Below, in pieces: positions 43,724 to 53,605 of a stretch of 64,000 nt of DNA. The DNA lies in NCBI RefSeq assembly GCF_003313245.1, contig NZ_QJSD01000002.1, positions 248,001-312,000 on the forward strand, read 5' to 3'. Under the pieces are notes generated by a model, which worked only from the letters and a program-made list of their open reading frames with translations, was not told where the DNA came from and ran no database searches. Source of the DNA: Primorskyibacter marinus (lineage in GTDB: Bacteria; Pseudomonadota; Alphaproteobacteria; Rhodobacterales; Rhodobacteraceae). Made by a program: the position numbers and the translations under genes. Numbering within the stretch: the stretch's first letter is position 1; every line of letters starts with the position of its first letter.

Positions 43724-44551
43724 TTAGTCGCGCAGCAGCTCGTTGATGCCGGTCTTGGAACGGGTGCGCTCGTCGACGCGTTTCACGATGACGGCGCAAT
43801 AAAGGTTGATGCCGTTCTTCGATGGCATGGAGCCTGCAACGACCACCGAATAAGGCGGAACCTCGCCATACATGACGTCACCGGTTTCGCGATCGACGAT
43901 CTTAGTCGACTGGCCGATGAAGACACCCATGCCAAGGACAGAGCCTTCGCGCACGATGCAACCTTCGACCACCTCGGAGCGGGCACCGATGAAGCAGTTA
44001 TCCTCGATGATGGTGGGGCCGGCCTGCATGGGTTCCAGAACGCCGCCGATGCCGACGCCGCCAGACAGATGCACGCCCTTGCCGATCTGCGCGCAGGATC
44101 CGACGGTCGCCCATGTGTCGACCATTGTGCCTTCGTCGACATAGGCACCCAGGTTCACGAAGGACGGCATCAGCACCACGCCGGGCGCGATATAGGCGGA
44201 TTTGCGGACGACGCAGTTGGGCACGGCGCGAAAGCCTGCGGCCTTCCACTGGTTGTCGCCCCAGCCCTTGAACTTGCTGTCGACCTTGTCCCACCAGCCG
44301 GACCCTTGCGGGCCGTTATCCTGCATCTCCATGTCCTTGATGCGAAACCCGAGCAGGACCGCTTTCTTGGCCCATTGATTGACATGCCAATCGCCATTGT
44401 CCTGACGTTCGGCCACACGCAGTTTTCCGGAATCGAGCGCGCTCAGCGTATCTTCGATGGCTTCGCGGGTCTCGCCACCGGTCGAGGGCGAGATGGTGTC
44501 GCGCGCCTCCCAGGCGGCTTCGATGGCGGTTTCAAGCTGTGCGTTGGACAT
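43724..44551 (-). CDS. dapD: Tetrahydrodipicolinate N-succinyltransferase
   Basis: This 275-residue enzyme transfers succinyl from succinyl-CoA to tetrahydrodipicolinate, the step before DapC and DapE. It has the N-terminal helical domain and the hexapeptide-repeat left-handed beta-helix ([56 protein letters not shown]). Length and motifs match DapD closely. It is near dapE on the same strand. The upstream gene on this strand, a threonine dehydratase-like enzyme, ends 83 bp before it. Confidence 0.97.
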   Translation of the reverse strand: MSNAQLETAIEAAWEARDTISPSTGGETREAIEDTLSALDSGKLRVAERQDNGDWHVNQWAKKAVLLGFRIKDMEMQDNGPQGSGWWDKVDSKFKGWGDNQWKAAGFRAVPNCVVRKSAYIAPGVVLMPSFVNLGAYVDEGTMVDTWATVGSCAQIGKGVHLSGGVGIGGVLEPMQAGPTIIEDNCFIGARSEVVEGCIVREGSVLGMGVFIGQSTKIVDRETGDVMYGEVPPYSVVVAGSMPSKNGINLYCAVIVKRVDERTRSKTGINELLRD

Positions 44552-44634
44552 TGGGATCTCCGTTTGGGCGAATTATCGTTGCCGCCCTATACCCGTGTCG
44601 GGGAGGTGCGGCAATCACAGATGGCGACGCAGCG

Positions 44635-45552
44635 TCAAGCCATCGGATCGGGGGCGAGGTTCCCGCCGCAGATCAAAACCGCGATCCGCTCGCCGGGTGC
44701 GGGCCGATAAGCGCCCGACATCAATGCCGCGAGGGCCGTAGCACCCGCAGGTTCGACCAACTGCCGCGTCTCGTGCCAAAGCGCCTGCTGCGCCTGTGCG
44801 ATGGCGGTGTCGTTGACCAGTACCGACTGCACGCTGTGCCGGGACAGGTCAAAACAGATCTGGCCGATCCGTCGGGCACCAAGCGCATTGGCGGCGATGC
44901 CCGAAACCTCGACATCGACAGGGGTGCCGGCCTTCAGCGCGGCATGTAGAGTGCAGGCAGTGTCAGGCTCGACGGCGACGACCTTGCGGCGGCCGCCCAG
45001 CCAGGCCAGCGCGCCCGCGATCAGCCCGCCGCCGCCCACAGCGATCAACACGGTGTCAGCCTCCAGGCCCTGTTCTTCCCATTCGCGCATCACCGTGCCT
45101 TGACCGGCCACAGTGGCGGGGGCGTCATAGGCGTGGATCTGCATCGCGCCGGTTCTGGTTTCGTGATCGCGCGCGGCATCCAGCGCGTTCGAATAGGCAC
45201 CGGACACCACCGTCAGGTCCGCACTGGTCCGTTGGATCAGGGCGATCTTCGCAGGGCCGGCCATCTCGGGCACAAAGATCCGGGCCGGGTGACCCAGACG
45301 CGACGCGGCAAAGCCCACCGCCGCGCCGTGATTGCCGCCAGAAGCTGCGACGACACCCGCCTTGGGTACGTCTGACGACAGCAGCGTGTTGAACGCACCG
45401 CGCGCCTTGAAACTGCCGGTGTGTTGTACCTGCTCCAGCTTCAGCTCAACCGGGCAGGACAGGTAGAAGCCTTCCGCGCGCAGGGTAGGTGTCTTGCGAA
45501 GAAAAGGCCTTATACGCTGCGCCGCGGCCTCGATCTCATCCTGCCAATTCAC
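44635..45552 (-). CDS. Threonine/serine dehydratase-like PLP enzyme
   Basis: The 305-residue fold-type II PLP enzyme resembles short catabolic threonine dehydratases and serine/threonine racemases without an ACT domain. The PLP Lys lies in VQHTGSFKARGAFN, the phosphate-contact loop in VAASGGNHGAAVGFA, and the glycine loop in VLIAVGGGGLIAGALAW. The start is GTG at 45552 (VNWQDEIEAAAQRI), with GGAG 8 nt upstream; an earlier ATG at 45582 is possible. Its precise substrate is not settled by sequence. It is divergent from the LOG-family gene. Confidence 0.88.
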   Translation of the reverse strand: MNWQDEIEAAAQRIRPFLRKTPTLRAEGFYLSCPVELKLEQVQHTGSFKARGAFNTLLSSDVPKAGVVAASGGNHGAAVGFAASRLGHPARIFVPEMAGPAKIALIQRTSADLTVVSGAYSNALDAARDHETRTGAMQIHAYDAPATVAGQGTVMREWEEQGLEADTVLIAVGGGGLIAGALAWLGGRRKVVAVEPDTACTLHAALKAGTPVDVEVSGIAANALGARRIGQICFDLSRHSVQSVLVNDTAIAQAQQALWHETRQLVEPAGATALAALMSGAYRPAPGERIAVLICGGNLAPDPMA

Positions 45553-45628
45553 CTGCCGTCTCCTGCTTGCTGGTATCGTCCTGCCGAAGGCTATAGGCAT
45601 GCAAACACGCGAACAAGGACACATGCCC

Positions 45629-46471
45629 ATGCAAGATGACCGCCACAGCCCCTTCCGCGATGCGGGCCTTGACCGACGCACCGCCGATGAGGTGCCCGAC
45701 ACGCCGCAGACGCGGGCGCCTTCCTATCGGTTGGCCTTTGACGATCACGAATTCATGTGCCGCGAGGAGTTGCGCCCCGTCCGCTTGCAGTTGGAGCTTC
45801 TCAAGCCGCAGATGATATTGGACGAGCGTGGCGTGGAATCGACCATCGTGCTGTTCGGCGGTGCCCGCATTCCCGCGCCTGCCAACAAAGACACGGCCCG
45901 GACCAAGACGCTCGCCGATCTGTCGCATTTCTATGATGAGGCTCGGACATTCGCCCGGCTGATGACAGAGAAAAGCATGACCGGCAAAAGGCTGGAAAAT
46001 GTCATCGTGACCGGAGGCGGACCGGGTGTGATGGAAGCAGGCAACCGCGGCGCACAGGACGCAGGTGGGCAGTCGATCGGTCTTAACATCGTGCTGCCGC
46101 ACGAGCAGGCACCCAACGAATACGTCACGCCGGATCTGTGTTTCAATTTCCATTATTTCGCGATCCGGAAAATGCACTTCCTGATGCGTGCACGCGCGAT
46201 CTGCGTGTTTCCTGGTGGGTTCGGCACGCTGGATGAAATGTTCGAAACACTGACATTGATCCAGACGGGGCGGATGCAACGGGTGCCGTTCTTGCTGTTT
46301 GGCCGCGCGTTCTGGGAGCGCATCATCAACTGGGAAGCACTGGCAGATGCCGGGACAATCTCGGATGAAGATCTTGATCTGTTTCGATACGCCGAAACCG
46401 CACAGGAGGCTGTAGAGCTTATTGAGGCTTGGGAACCCGCGCCTGCGCGCGCAGATATTCCGGGCCGCTAA
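45629..46471 (+). CDS. LOG-family (TIGR00730-like) nucleotide phosphoribohydrolase
   Basis: The 280-residue protein has the LOG-family motifs GGGPGVMEAGNRGAQ and PGGFGTLDEMFETLT, the latter carrying the catalytic region of cytokinin-activating and purine-nucleotide phosphoribohydrolases. It is longer than plant LOG owing to an N-terminal extension of about 70 residues, seen in many proteobacterial relatives. The start at 45629 is set by AAGGA nine nt upstream; 45623 is too close to it. Physiological role here is uncertain: an AMP or pyrimidine nucleosidase-like activity is likely. It is followed at once by a 26-bp palindrome. Confidence 0.9.
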   Translation: MQDDRHSPFRDAGLDRRTADEVPDTPQTRAPSYRLAFDDHEFMCREELRPVRLQLELLKPQMILDERGVESTIVLFGGARIPAPANKDTARTKTLADLSHFYDEARTFARLMTEKSMTGKRLENVIVTGGGPGVMEAGNRGAQDAGGQSIGLNIVLPHEQAPNEYVTPDLCFNFHYFAIRKMHFLMRARAICVFPGGFGTLDEMFETLTLIQTGRMQRVPFLLFGRAFWERIINWEALADAGTISDEDLDLFRYAETAQEAVELIEAWEPAPARADIPGR

Positions 46472-46476
46472 CCTGT

Positions 46477-46502
46477 ATTGCCAGAATGCGCATTCTGGCA
46501 AT
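46477..46502. promoter_or_regulatory. 26-bp perfect palindrome between LOG gene and rfbCBDA
   Basis: ATTGCCAGAATGC followed directly by its reverse complement spans 46477-46502, starting 5 bp after the LOG stop and 129 bp before the rfbC start. As RNA it could fold into a hairpin but no T-run follows on the plus strand (ATAAATGG), so a terminator is not assured. As DNA it has the form of a dimeric operator in front of the polysaccharide island. Confidence 0.55.
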
Positions 46503-46630
46503 AAATGGTTGTTAAGCAGATAAAAGTTCGCCCTTGGGTTGGTTTTGAAACTCTTGGGCAAATCTGCCGTGACTCTGTCAAGTCGAGTTGGTATCACGCG
46601 GGCAAATTTAGACAGCAAGGAAAGTTGTTC

Positions 46631-47194
46631 TTGGACATAGAGCAGACAGCGCTTGATGGCGTTCTGATTTTAACGCCAAAGCGGTTCAGTGACGCGCGAG
46701 GAAGCTTTTCCGAAGTTTGGAATCGCAACACGATGCGTGACGCCGGATTGGATCACGATTTCGTGCAAGACAACCAGTCGATCAGCGAAGCGGTCGGCAC
46801 GGTGCGTGGTCTGCACTATCAGGCACCGCCCCATGCCCAGGACAAACTGGTGCGCACCGGGCGCGGTTGCGTGTTGGATGTTGTGGTGGATGTGCGCCGT
46901 GGATCGCCGACCTACCTGAAATGGCTGGGGGTGGAACTGTCAGAGGACAATGGGCGGCAATTGTTCGTGCCCAAAGGATTCCTGCACGGGTTCGTGACGC
47001 GCGCGCCGGATTCGATGCTGCTGTACAAGACAACCGATGTTTATGCGCCGGCCTGTGACGGGACCGTGCATTTCGCCGATCCGGAAATTGGCATCGACTG
47101 GGGTATCGACCCCGCAAGCGCTGTCTTGTCCGACAAGGATGCCAAGGCGCCGATGCTGGCGGATTGGACATCCCCGTTTGAATATGAGGGCTGA
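46631..47194 (+). CDS. rfbC: dTDP-4-dehydrorhamnose 3,5-epimerase
   Basis: This is the third enzyme of dTDP-L-rhamnose synthesis, 187 residues. RfbC landmarks are present: DIEQTALDGVLILTPKRFSD, WNRNTMRDAGLDHDFVQDNQ, the active-site VRGLHYQAPPHAQDKLVR and PKGFLHGFVT. I assign a TTG start at 46631 because AAGGAAAG lies 6 nt upstream and the protein then begins where homologues do; the in-frame ATG at 46505 would add 42 unrelated residues. It leads the rfbC-B-D-A operon, 3 bp before rfbB. The weak start codon may limit its expression. Confidence 0.94.
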   Translation: MDIEQTALDGVLILTPKRFSDARGSFSEVWNRNTMRDAGLDHDFVQDNQSISEAVGTVRGLHYQAPPHAQDKLVRTGRGCVLDVVVDVRRGSPTYLKWLGVELSEDNGRQLFVPKGFLHGFVTRAPDSMLLYKTTDVYAPACDGTVHFADPEIGIDWGIDPASAVLSDKDAKAPMLADWTSPFEYEG

Positions 47195-47197
47195 CTC

Positions 47198-48234
47198 ATG
47201 AAAATTCTCGTTACCGGCGGTGCTGGGTTCATCGGTTCTGCCGTGGTGCGGCAGGCCATTCGTGACGGCCATGCGGTCGTCAATCTGGATGCGCTGACCT
47301 ACGCGGCCTGTCTGGAAAATGTCGCCTCGGTTGAGGACCATGATTTTTATGCGTTTGAAAAAGCGGATATCTGCGACGCCTCGGCGCTGAAATGGATCTT
47401 CAGGGTGCATCAGCCCGACGCTGTCATGCATCTGGCCGCCGAAAGCCATGTCGACCGGTCGATTGACGGTCCGGGCGATTTCATTCGCACCAATGTCGAG
47501 GGCACCTACACGCTGCTGGAAGCGGCGCGGCAGTATTGGCTGGATATGGGCAAGCCGATGCATTTCCGGTTCCACCATATCTCGACCGACGAGGTTTACG
47601 GCACGCTTGGCGACACGGGCCTGTTTACCGAAGACACGCCCTATGCGCCGAACTCACCCTATTCCGCATCGAAAGCGTCCAGCGATCATCTGGTGCGCGC
47701 CTGGGGCGAAACCTACGGGTTGCCCTTTGTCCTGACCAACTGCTCGAACAATTACGGTCCCTATCATTTTCCGGAAAAGCTGATCCCCGTGGTGATCCTG
47801 AAGGCGCTGGCCGGAGAGCCGATCCCGGTTTACGGCGCGGGCGAGAATATCCGCGACTGGCTGTATGTCGAGGATCACGCCGATGCGCTTTTGACCGTGT
47901 TGCAGCACGGGGTGAACGGGCGCACATATAATATCGGTGGCGAGAACGAAGCCAAGAATATCGATCTTGTGCGAATGATCTGCGCCATTCTGGACGAGAA
48001 GCGGCCCAAGGATGCGGGTTATGCCCAGCAGATTACCTTCGTGACGGACCGGCCTGGCCATGATCTGCGCTATGCCATCGACCCGACCCGCATTCGCAAG
48101 GAACTGGGCTGGCGTCCTTCGGTGACGCTGGAAGAAGGCCTGCGCAAGACGGTGGACTGGTATCTTGAGAACGAGGATTGGTGGCGCGCGCTTCAGGCGC
48201 GTCAGGGCGTGGGGGTCCGTCTGGGCACCAACGC

Positions 48235-48238
<4 letters not shown>
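47198..48238 (+). CDS. rfbB: dTDP-glucose 4,6-dehydratase
   Basis: This SDR-family enzyme of 346 residues makes dTDP-4-keto-6-deoxyglucose from dTDP-glucose. It has the NAD-binding [35 protein letters not shown], the catalytic [14 protein letters not shown] and [15 protein letters not shown] (Tyr-x3-Lys), then [20 protein letters not shown]. Length and motifs are standard. Its stop overlaps the rfbD start as ATGA. Confidence 0.97.
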
Positions 48239-49085
<847 letters not shown>

Positions 49086-49089
<4 letters not shown>

Positions 49090-49961
49090 CCAATCGCAAG
49101 GGCATTATCCTCGCAGGGGGATCCGGCACACGTCTGTATCCGATCACCATTGGCGTCTCAAAGCAGCTGATGCCGATCTATGACAAGCCGATGATCTACT
49201 ATCCGCTCAGCGTGCTGATGCTGGCCGGTATTCGCGAGATCGCGATGATCACCACGCCGCAGGACCAGGATCAGTTCAAGCGCGTGTTGGGCGATGGCAG
49301 CCAGTGGGGCATCAAACTGACCTATGTGGTGCAACCCGATCCGGGCGGGTTGGCGCAGGCCTATACGCTGACCGAGGATTTTCTGGATGGCGCGCCGTCT
49401 TGCATGGTTCTGGGCGACAACATCTTCTTTGGCCACGGTCTGCCGGAACTGCTGGAAGAAGCCGATGCCAAGACGACGGGCGGCACCGTCTTTGGCTATC
49501 ACGTCGCCGATCCCGAACGCTATGGCGTGGTGGCAATGGATGACCAGGGCAACGTCACCGAGATCATCGAGAAGCCAGAGGTGCCGCCATCGTCATATGC
49601 GGTCACGGGTCTGTATTTCCTGGATGGCAAAGCGTCCGAGCGCGCGCATCAGGTCAAACCGTCCGCACGCGGCGAGGTGGAAATAACGTCGCTGCTGGAA
49701 ATGTACCTCCACGAGGGCTCGCTATCGGTCAAGCGCATGGGGCGGGGCTTTGCCTGGCTGGATACCGGAACGCACGGGTCGCTTCTGGATGCGGGCAACT
49801 TCGTGCGTACCTTGCAAAAACGTCAGGGCATGCAGACCGGGTGTCTTGAGGAAATCGCCTACGCTTCGGGCTGGATAGATGCCAAGATGCTGGAAGAACA
49901 CGCCGATACACTGAAAAAGAACGATTATGGTCACTATCTGCGCGGCTTGCTGCACGAATAG
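49086..49961 (+). CDS. rfbA: Glucose-1-phosphate thymidylyltransferase
   Basis: This first enzyme of the dTDP-rhamnose pathway joins glucose-1-phosphate and dTTP. The 291-residue product has the nucleotidyltransferase motif [40 protein letters not shown], and the metal region [20 protein letters not shown]. Length matches RmlA. It is last of rfbCBDA and ends 3 bp before the convergent glycosyltransferase stop, marking the border of the operon. The sugar nucleotide would feed the rhamnosyl-type transferases encoded nearby. Confidence 0.97.
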
Positions 49962-49964
49962 GGC

Positions 49965-51089
49965 TTAACCTTCGGCGCATATCTCATCGTAGACTTTCAG
50001 GATCGCCGTTTTCCAGACGGGCGATGAAAATCGTTCTTGCCATTTGGCATGGATCTTGCCGCCGAGGTCGGCCCGGTTTGCGCGAAAGCGCCCTGTGACC
50101 CTGACGATCTGGCCTGCCGTGCGTTTGGGGTGCAACGCGTCGATGATGTGCATTTCCGGGTGGTGGCGACTTAGCAAAGCCGTGCCGCCCACAGGGGTCG
50201 AAAAAATCGGCAACCCGTATTCGAACGCCTCCAGCATGCCGATCGACAAGCCCTCGTAAAGCGAGGTCATCAGATATCCGTCAGCCTGTGACAGAAGCGG
50301 GCGTACGTCGTTGACCGGACCGACAAAATTGACCCGTTTCATCGCCGGGGCCGGAAGGATGCGCCTGAACCGTCTGTGCAGCCCTGGCCCATCCGTGTGC
50401 ATCCCCGCGACGGTCAGGCGAAAGTCCTGCGGCAATTGCGCAAATATCCGCGCCGCCGCGCTAAGGTTCTTTTGACGTGCGTATCTGGTGGTCATCACCA
50501 GATGCCGTGGGCCGCCTGCGGATGCGGCAGGGACAAAACCGCCAAGGTCAGAGCAGTTCGGCACGATATGACTGCTGTGCTGTGACAGCATGTCCGGCGC
50601 GAATGCGGCATGATCCTCTTCGGTCAGAAAAATCAGGTGATGTTGCGGCGTGACGCCGAGGAAATGCCGCTCTAACCGTCGAAAGAACGTGGCGGCAGCG
50701 CGACGGTGGCCGGGGCCAAACGGCACACCGTGATAGGTGCAGGACAGCCGCAGGTGGGGTCGCTTGCGCACGACGATCCGTGCCAGCGGCAAGGTCAGCC
50801 GGGCATGCGCCCACAGGATGTCCGGCTGCACTGCTGCCACGACCCGGTCGAGCTGTGCCGCTGCCGCGCGAATCCGGGCTGGCTGAAGCGAGGATGCAAG
50901 ACCGGGAATTTCCAGATGGGTCCGGCCGTTTTCGCGCGCAAAGCCATATCCACCCGTATCGGCATCGGACGCGATGACCACCTCGGCCCGGTCGCTCAAC
51001 GCATTGGCAAGTTGGTGGATATGCCGCGGCACGCCCGAACGACCGCCGTCGCCACCCAGAAGCATCACCTTTAACCGTTGCTCGGTCAT
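49965..51089 (-). CDS. GT4-type (GT-B fold) glycosyltransferase
   Basis: The 374-residue cytoplasmic enzyme is a family-4-like transferase. The N-terminal domain opens KVMLLGGDGGRSGVPRHIHQ, with a Gly-rich loop, and the C-terminal domain has the E-x7-E motif in YEGLSIGMLEAFEYGLP near 285-301, followed by STPVGGTALL. Its sugar donor and linkage are not evident; position beside rfbCBDA makes rhamnose transfer possible. It begins one base after the stop of the GT2 gene, so these two are co-translated. Confidence 0.92.
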   Translation of the reverse strand: MTEQRLKVMLLGGDGGRSGVPRHIHQLANALSDRAEVVIASDADTGGYGFARENGRTHLEIPGLASSLQPARIRAAAAQLDRVVAAVQPDILWAHARLTLPLARIVVRKRPHLRLSCTYHGVPFGPGHRRAAATFFRRLERHFLGVTPQHHLIFLTEEDHAAFAPDMLSQHSSHIVPNCSDLGGFVPAASAGGPRHLVMTTRYARQKNLSAAARIFAQLPQDFRLTVAGMHTDGPGLHRRFRRILPAPAMKRVNFVGPVNDVRPLLSQADGYLMTSLYEGLSIGMLEAFEYGLPIFSTPVGGTALLSRHHPEMHIIDALHPKRTAGQIVRVTGRFRANRADLGGKIHAKWQERFSSPVWKTAILKVYDEICAEG

Positions 51090-51090
51090 T

Positions 51091-52023
51091 TCAAATACGT
51101 CCCATCAACGCAGCACACCACAACGCCAACGTGCCGGAGCGGCCTTGCCGGTAGACACCCAGTGCGCGCAGTCGTTGCAGACGGGTTAAAGGACGTTCTG
51201 CCTGGGCGGCTACGAAGCTTGCAAGCAGGGTGTGGTTTTCTGCCGTCAGCCTGTGGGACGACCGCAACAAGGCATTCGCATGGGCCGCGCTGACCTTTGC
51301 ATAGCGCCCGGACAGGACCCTGAATGGCCGCGTAAGAAAGCCACGCAACGTGCGGTGGCCGGAACCGACTTCGTTGTGCCGATGTTGTCGATATTTCAAC
51401 GACGGTACGTCGTCGGTCAAGACGGTGCCGCCTGCCCCCGCGATCAGTTGGTAGATCCACCAGTCATGGTAGGGGATCTTGCCCACCTCCGCCAATGCTG
51501 ACTGGATCAGGTCGGTCGCGGCACGGTTCATCACCATGCAGTTGCCGCCCGCGATGTTCTGCACCATGGCGTGACGAAACCCCGGTGCCCGGCTGGGCAT
51601 CGGTGCGATGCGGCAGGTGGTAAGGTCCGCAGAGCAGATCAACGGGCGAGCACAATATAATGCGGGGATCGCGGCCGGGATCGCCCCAAGGGCATCGGCC
51701 GCCCGTTCCAGCTTTTGCGGCAGCCAGACGTCATCCTGATCCGAAAGGGCCACCAGATCTGCCTGAGAGGGCATTGCGAGCAATTGCAGGAAATTGGCCG
51801 AAGCGCCTTCGCAAGGACCGTCCATCACAGTCAGATCCTGTCTTTCTGCGTAGCGCTGCAAAATGGCCCGCGTGCCGTCCTGCGATCCGTCATCGCTGAC
51901 GATCAGCCTGCGCGGTGAAAGCGTCTGGCCAAGAATGCTGTCAATCTGTTCGCAAAGCGTCGCCGCGCCCTCATGCGTCGCCATGAGCACTGTCACCGAA
52001 AGAGTTTGCGCGTCGTCATTCAT
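51091..52023 (-). CDS. GT2-type (GT-A fold) glycosyltransferase, rhamnosyltransferase-like
   Basis: The 310-residue enzyme has a GT-A fold: VTVLMATHEGAATLCEQIDS, IVSDDGSQDGTRAIL and the metal DxD-type block LVALSDQDDVWLPQKLE at about 89-105, a variant typical of polymer-linked rhamnosyltransferases. NIAGGNCMVMNRAATDLI and YHDWWIYQLIAGAGG carry the acceptor-side residues. Just upstream on this strand is a 341-bp non-coding stretch. It forms a pair with the GT4 gene. The specific linkage is unknown. Confidence 0.9.
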   Translation of the reverse strand: MNDDAQTLSVTVLMATHEGAATLCEQIDSILGQTLSPRRLIVSDDGSQDGTRAILQRYAERQDLTVMDGPCEGASANFLQLLAMPSQADLVALSDQDDVWLPQKLERAADALGAIPAAIPALYCARPLICSADLTTCRIAPMPSRAPGFRHAMVQNIAGGNCMVMNRAATDLIQSALAEVGKIPYHDWWIYQLIAGAGGTVLTDDVPSLKYRQHRHNEVGSGHRTLRGFLTRPFRVLSGRYAKVSAAHANALLRSSHRLTAENHTLLASFVAAQAERPLTRLQRLRALGVYRQGRSGTLALWCAALMGRI

Positions 52024-52364
52024 CGGCCCGTCATATACCCGCTTTGCCGTCTCCTTCTAGCCGAAACTCACGGCAATACAGCAGAGCGAGGCTACCGGGG
52101 CGCGAAGAAGAGCATTAAGGCAATTTCCAGTGGACAAAACGAATTCATCAAGAGGTTATATCGGATTTTACCCGGACCTATCGGGTGGTTTGCGGGCCAA
52201 AAACAGTTTTCTGCACGCTCGGGCGTGGATCTCTGCCGGAGCGCGCGTAAAATCTACCTGAAACGGTATTTGACCGTCCACAGGCGTCCGGCGACTGTTC
52301 CTCTGCCATGGATCGGAAACGGCAGGTTAGGTTCCATGCCGTTTCCCGGTGGTGTCCTGATGGC
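52024..52364. other. Non-coding stretch upstream of the GT2 gene
   Basis: This 341-bp gap is AT-richer than its surroundings. Only short open frames cross it (134 and 90 codons on opposite strands), without recognisable domains or good ribosome sites. The part near 52024-52150 should hold the promoter for the two glycosyltransferase genes. The part near the DUF2793 stop carries the hairpin listed separately. Confidence 0.5.
52315..52346 (-). terminator. 10-bp hairpin after the DUF2793 gene
   Basis: GGAAACGGCA (52315-52324) and TGCCGTTTCC (52337-52346) form a perfect stem around a 12-nt loop. On the minus strand it begins 19 bp past the DUF2793 stop. No T-tract follows, so it may be a weak terminator or an RNA stabiliser. 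Confidence 0.5.
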
Positions 52365-53516
52365 CTATACGACCTGATTGTCTGACATTTTCCGCCAAAT
52401 CGTGCCGTCGCTATAGGCCGGCTGTGCTCCTCCGGCGGCGTTTGAAACAAAGGCGATTCCGCCTGCGCCGACGGCTGACGCCTCAGGCAAAGCCGACTTG
52501 GTCAAAGGCTTGAGCCGCGCAATGCCTTCAATATCCAATTTTGCCGCGCCGGGCGCTTTGCCGATGCCGACGTGGCTGTTCTTGTCGATATATAGCGCGT
52601 TGTTCATTGATGCAGAGCCGGGAAATTCCAGCACGACGGGGCTGCCCTTCCAGACACCAGCCGCGTCATAGGCGGTAATGTTGAACTGCTCGAATCCGGC
52701 ATGCACAAGGCACGCGTAGCGCCGCACGCCGCCGAACCCCATCTGGATTGACGATGCCACCGGATTGGCATGGCTGTTGTTCAATGTCATGGTCAGGTAG
52801 TTGTGCTTGTGCGTGGACGAGATCAACCGATCCGCGGCGACATCCTCATCCACGATTACCGGTGTGCCAAACTGTGTTGCCGAGCCATCGGCTGCCATCA
52901 CCATGACGTCGGTCCAGCTCGACCCGTCGGCGCTGACCTTGACTGCGAAGTCGTCGCTGCCGGTTGTGCCCATCTCGGCGCGGCCACCCCAGGATGTCTG
53001 AAAAAGCAGGCTGGCCGTGTCCGCAGCCATGGCCTTGTTGATCTTTAGCTGGTGTCCATTGCCCGCATGGGTCAGCAAGGTGGCGTCGGAGGCAACGGCC
53101 AATCGGTTGGTCTCATCCGCGCCGGTCGCGACGCCAAGCTGTGGCACATTCTGCAACGGCTGGTTGGCATACAGGCCCAACGGTTGCCAATCGCTGCCAT
53201 CAAAGGCGCACAGAGTGTTTTCGTCGCGCACATGCACGACCCAGCCATGTTTGGCTGCGAAAAAGCTCCACCCCAGACCTTCTTCGAATATTGCCAAATC
53301 GCCGGCATGCGCCGCCCAGAGGCCAGAGGCCGATGACCCCACGATATAGCGATCGCCATGCATAGGTGAAGGCGGCGGATCGCCCGCTGTGCGGCTCGCC
53401 ACAGTAGGCTGCACAAGGGCATCCAACACCCGCAATGCCTCATTATGGGTGACGTGTTTCTGCGCCTGAGCCGGCGCAATGTAGGGTAGTGACAGAACTG
53501 GCGAAACCTCAGACAT
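52365..53516 (-). CDS. DUF2793 domain protein with fibre-like C-terminus
   Basis: The 383-residue protein begins with the DUF2793 signature (LSLPYIAPAQAQKHVTHNEA, then LRVLDALVQPTVAS and HGDRYIVGSSASGLWAAHAG, about 7-150). The C-terminal half resembles phage-fibre or adhesin stalks: beta-rich repeats ending in HVGIGKAPGAAKLDIEGIAR, the GIG-x-P-x-KLD pattern often found before fibre tips. There is no signal peptide. DUF2793 is best known from phage- and gene-transfer-agent-like structural proteins in Rhodobacterales (from memory). It is placed between capsule ABC genes and glycosyltransferases. Function here unknown. Confidence 0.8.
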   Translation of the reverse strand: MSEVSPVLSLPYIAPAQAQKHVTHNEALRVLDALVQPTVASRTAGDPPPSPMHGDRYIVGSSASGLWAAHAGDLAIFEEGLGWSFFAAKHGWVVHVRDENTLCAFDGSDWQPLGLYANQPLQNVPQLGVATGADETNRLAVASDATLLTHAGNGHQLKINKAMAADTASLLFQTSWGGRAEMGTTGSDDFAVKVSADGSSWTDVMVMAADGSATQFGTPVIVDEDVAADRLISSTHKHNYLTMTLNNSHANPVASSIQMGFGGVRRYACLVHAGFEQFNITAYDAAGVWKGSPVVLEFPGSASMNNALYIDKNSHVGIGKAPGAAKLDIEGIARLKPLTKSALPEASAVGAGGIAFVSNAAGGAQPAYSDGTIWRKMSDNQVV

Positions 53517-53605
53517 GGATTGCTCCCCGTTAACGATGTTGACGGGAAAGCTGTCATGGCTGGGTTACGGTTTGCTGATCTGACCGCGCGTACCCCGTTG
53601 CGTAC

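Noticed and set aside
46505-46630. ATG-started longer rfbC
   Set aside because: It would add 42 residues unrelated to RfbC, while a good ribosome site precedes the TTG at 46631.
51973-52377. 134-codon plus-strand frame in the gap before the GT2 gene
   Set aside because: It starts inside the GT2 gene, has no ribosome site or recognisable domain, and spans the likely promoter.
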